Shown: one piece after another, positions 32,099 to 34,178 of the stretch | How positions within the stretch are numbered: position 1 is the first letter of the stretch | Layout of the letters: each line of letters begins with the position of its first letter | Source: Bacteroidia bacterium | GTDB lineage: Bacteria > Bacteroidota > Bacteroidia > UKL13-3 | Assembly (NCBI GenBank): GCA_020049855.1 | Contig: JAGVLJ010000062.1 | Location: 1 to 34,178 of the forward strand | Length of the DNA: 34,178 nt | Direction: 5' to 3' | Program-made: the position numbers and the translations under genes | Notes under the pieces: model-generated | The model's input: the letters and a program-made list of their open reading frames with translations, nothing else | Database searches by the model: none | What the model was told of the DNA's origin: nothing

Positions 32099-33712
32099 TC
32101 AGGATTTGCTATACTCGATGGCAGCCTTTATAAACTTAATAAAGAGTGGGTGAGGGGTTTCAACCGTGCTTTTGTACTCAGGGTGAAATTGAACAGCTAC
32201 AAAGTACGGATGATCTTTTAATTCTACTATTTCCACCAGTTTGGTATCAGGGTTTATGCCTGAAGCTATCATCCCTTTTGCCTCGTAGTCTTTCAAAAAC
32301 TTATTATTGAATTCATAGCGATGGCGATGACGTTCCTGTACTTTTGGTTTATCGTAAGCCCTGAATGCTTTGGTATCTTTTTTCAATTCGCACCAGTAGG
32401 AGCCCAGTCGCATGGTACCCCCCTTTGCTGTAATTTTTTTCTGCTCAGGCATCATATCAATTACCGCATTTTTAGTTTTCGAGTTCATCTCGGTGCTGTG
32501 GGCATCCTTTAAGCCAATCACATTTCGGCCAAATTCAATTACGGCACATTGCATGCCTAAGCAAATGCCAAAGAAGGGGATATTGTTTTGACGGGCGTAT
32601 TTAATGGCAGTTATTTTTCCTTCAATCCCACGGTCGCCAAAACCGGGAGCAACTAAAATTCCATCCAAATGGTGAAGTTTATGTTCCACATTGCTATCAG
32701 TTATCAGTTCAGAGTGTATGTATTCTAAATCTACTTTACACTCTCGGTTGGCACCGGCATGTACAAATGCTTCGGTGATGGATTTATACGCATCGGGTAA
32801 TTCAACATATTTTCCTACAAGGCCAATTTTAACCTGATGTTTTGGGTTTTTGTGACGGGTTAAAAAACCCAACCAATTGTCGAGGTTAGGTTCTTTAGCT
32901 GAAGAGAGCTTAAGTTTATTTAGTACAATTTTATCAAGTTTTTCCTTAAACATAGCCATTGGCACATCGTAAATGGTGGGCATGTCAAGAGCTTCAATAA
33001 CGGCATTGGGTGAAACATTACAGAATAGCGCAATTTTTTTCTTCAAATCTTTACCAATCGGATGCTCTGCCCTGCACACTAAAACATCGGGTTGAATTCC
33101 GGCTTCGAGCAACATTTTTACCGAGTGCTGTGTAGGTTTTGTTTTTAATTCTTTGCTTGTGCTTAAATAAGGCAATAGGGTAAGGTGAATCACAATACAA
33201 TCTTCGGTCTTCACTTCCCAGTTTAACTGGCGAACTGCTTCGATATAGGGGAGTGATTCAATATCTCCTACGGTTCCGCCAAGTTCGGTAATCACAATAT
33301 CATATTTCCCGCTTTCGCCCAGTAATTTCATTCTGCGTTTTATTTCATCGGTAATATGAGGGATTACCTGCACAGTTTTGCCCAAATATGCTCCTTCCCG
33401 CTCTTGCGTAATTACGTGCTGGTAAATTCTGCCGGTAGTTACATTATTTGCCTGCGAAGTAGTCACATTCAAAAAACGTTCATAATGGCCAAGGTCAAGG
33501 TCTGTCTCGGCTCCGTCTTCGGTTACATAACATTCTCCGTGTTCATAGGGATTAAGTGTTCCGGGGTCAACATTTATATAGGGGTCAAATTTTTGAATGG
33601 TTACCGAGTAGCCGCGAGCTTGCAGAAGTTTGGCCAATGAAGCCGATACTATACCTTTACCTAGTGATGATGTTACCCCGCCAGTAACGAAAACGTATTT
33701 TGCCTGTTTCAT
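32099..33712 (-). CDS. pyrG: CTP synthase (glutamine hydrolysing)
   Basis: CTP synthase makes CTP from UTP using ATP and glutamine. The 537-residue protein has the N-terminal synthetase domain (KYVFVTGGVTSSLGKGIVSA, then KFDPYINVDPGTLNPYEHGE, and GHYERFLN) and a C-terminal class I glutaminase with FGICLGMQ (nucleophile Cys), APGFGDRG and the HPEYKSTVETPHPLF end carrying the catalytic His-x-Glu. RHRHRYEFN is also diagnostic. It is preceded by a full promoter and a structured leader of about 95 bases, so it is probably regulated at the RNA level. kdsB upstream consumes CTP, which makes the neighbourhood sensible. Confidence 0.98.
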   Translation of the reverse strand: MKQAKYVFVTGGVTSSLGKGIVSASLAKLLQARGYSVTIQKFDPYINVDPGTLNPYEHGECYVTEDGAETDLDLGHYERFLNVTTSQANNVTTGRIYQHVITQEREGAYLGKTVQVIPHITDEIKRRMKLLGESGKYDIVITELGGTVGDIESLPYIEAVRQLNWEVKTEDCIVIHLTLLPYLSTSKELKTKPTQHSVKMLLEAGIQPDVLVCRAEHPIGKDLKKKIALFCNVSPNAVIEALDMPTIYDVPMAMFKEKLDKIVLNKLKLSSAKEPNLDNWLGFLTRHKNPKHQVKIGLVGKYVELPDAYKSITEAFVHAGANRECKVDLEYIHSELITDSNVEHKLHHLDGILVAPGFGDRGIEGKITAIKYARQNNIPFFGICLGMQCAVIEFGRNVIGLKDAHSTEMNSKTKNAVIDMMPEQKKITAKGGTMRLGSYWCELKKDTKAFRAYDKPKVQERHRHRYEFNNKFLKDYEAKGMIASGINPDTKLVEIVELKDHPYFVAVQFHPEYKSTVETPHPLFIKFIKAAIEYSKS

Positions 33713-33741
33713 AAATTTTACGCAATAAAATCAAGAGGAGA

Positions 33742-33789
33742 AGTTTGTGTGGCTGAATAAAAGGGATTTAAGCCACAGTTGCACAAACT
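33742..33789 (-). promoter_or_regulatory. Stem-loop in the pyrG leader
   Basis: In the mRNA sense, AGTTTGTG (33789-33782) pairs with CACAAACT (33749-33742), and inside it TGGCT pairs with AGCCA (33775-33771 with 33754-33750). A 6-base bulge lies on the 5' side and the loop has 16 bases. It sits between the pyrG promoter and the ATG, ending 29 bases before the start codon, and is not followed by a U-run. It is therefore more likely a leader element (translation or pausing control) than a terminator. Confidence 0.55.
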
Positions 33790-33814
33790 CTCAATCATGT
33801 TTCTGTACGGGATT

Positions 33815-33846
33815 CAAAAGTAACTAAAAGGGGGTGGGTGCCCAAA
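33815..33846 (-). promoter_or_regulatory. Promoter of pyrG
   Basis: On the minus strand TTTG (33843-33846), a 20-base spacer and TACTTTTG (33815-33822) match the full Bacteroidetes consensus. It lies directly after the kdsB stop and predicts a leader of about 95 bases in front of pyrG. Confidence 0.65.
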
Positions 33847-33850
33847 AAAA

Positions 33851-34178
33851 TCAGAAATGGCTTTTCAAATACTTTTCAACATGTTCCAAATCCGCGGGCG
33901 AATCAATGGAAAGTGTTTCGTAGGTGGTTTCGGCCATATGAATGCGAAAACCATTTTCAATCCAACGCAATTGTTCCAATGATTCGGCTTTTTCAAGTTC
34001 ACTCTGTGCCAGTTGCGTAAGTTGAAGCAGGGTAGATAATCGAAAACCATAAACACCTAGATGCTTTAAATATTGATGTTCTAATTGCCAGTTGGAGGTT
34101 AAGGCATTTCGTAAAAATGGGATGGCATTACGGCTGAAATAAAGGGCGAATCCGTTTTTGTCAGTTACCACTTTTACC
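33851..34178 (-). CDS. kdsB: 3-deoxy-manno-octulosonate cytidylyltransferase, C-terminal part (runs off the window)
   Basis: KdsB activates Kdo with CTP to CMP-Kdo for lipopolysaccharide inner-core synthesis. The frame is open through the right edge, so only about the last 109 residues are seen, with no start codon. Diagnostic segments are KVVTDKNGFALYFSRNAIPF, LKHLGVYGFRLSTLLQL, and LEKAESLEQLRWIENGFRI followed by IDSPADLEHVEKYL, the usual KdsB ending. It indicates a Gram-negative LPS-type outer membrane. Its stop is 5 bases upstream of the pyrG -33 element. Confidence 0.93.
   Translation of the reverse strand, partial: VKVVTDKNGFALYFSRNAIPFLRNALTSNWQLEHQYLKHLGVYGFRLSTLLQLTQLAQSELEKAESLEQLRWIENGFRIHMAETTYETLSIDSPADLEHVEKYLKSHF

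Noticed and set aside
1-34178. CRISPR arrays, insertion sequences, integrases or prophage genes
   Set aside because: Read on both strands, I saw no spaced direct repeats, transposase motifs or terminal inverted repeats that would support any of these.

Overview
The window looks like chromosomal DNA of a Bacteroidota (Bacteroidetes) bacterium with a type IX secretion system (T9SS). Three coding regions end in the gliding-motility-associated (CHU_C, type B sorting) domain. Several genes are preceded by the Bacteroidetes promoter element TAnnTTTG, and Shine-Dalgarno sequences are mostly missing. DUF4293 and the Bacteroidetes-style TonB C-terminal domain point the same way. I cannot assign a genus.

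Layout. (1) 1-95: the last 30 codons of a CHU_C protein. (2) 157-3456, minus strand: rplM-rpsI-rpsB-tsf with a clear promoter in front of rplM, hairpin terminators after rpsB and after tsf, then pyrH. (3) 3748-4071, minus: a small lipoprotein. (4) 4285-15367, plus: a compact run of ten genes, cysC-cysD-cysN, methyltransferase, Wzm/Wzt-type ABC exporter, a sulfotransferase fused to a GT4 glycosyltransferase, a second sulfotransferase, an SGNH-like protein and an MBOAT acyltransferase. (5) 15364-22704: housekeeping and unrelated genes, namely DUF4293, thiolase, an unusual TonB-domain protein, a GT-C-like membrane protein, truA, an MsbA-like ABC transporter and sucD. (6) 23249-29708, plus: an ECF sigma factor, a membrane protein with an anti-sigma-like N-terminus and a PKD/CHU_C exterior, and a 1532-residue PKD/CHU_C surface protein. 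(7) 30175-34178, minus: yidC, pyrG with a structured leader, and the C-terminal part of kdsB.

How the genes work together. The cysC/D/N trio makes PAPS, but no PAPS reductase (cysH) is adjacent. Two PAPS-dependent sulfotransferases, an ABC-2 polysaccharide exporter whose ATPase carries an extra C-terminal domain, a methyltransferase and an O-acylation pair follow on the same strand. The simplest reading is one operon that builds, sulfates, methylates, acylates and exports a surface glycan, a bacterial counterpart to the nodPQ/nodH logic.

The sigma/PKD-CHU_C/giant-CHU_C operon is the second notable unit. A cytoplasmic anti-sigma-like segment is joined through one membrane helix to the same kind of C-terminal domain that marks T9SS cargo. 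This suggests a sigma switch that may sense secretion or surface-protein status. All functional statements come from reading motifs by eye; no database search was possible.
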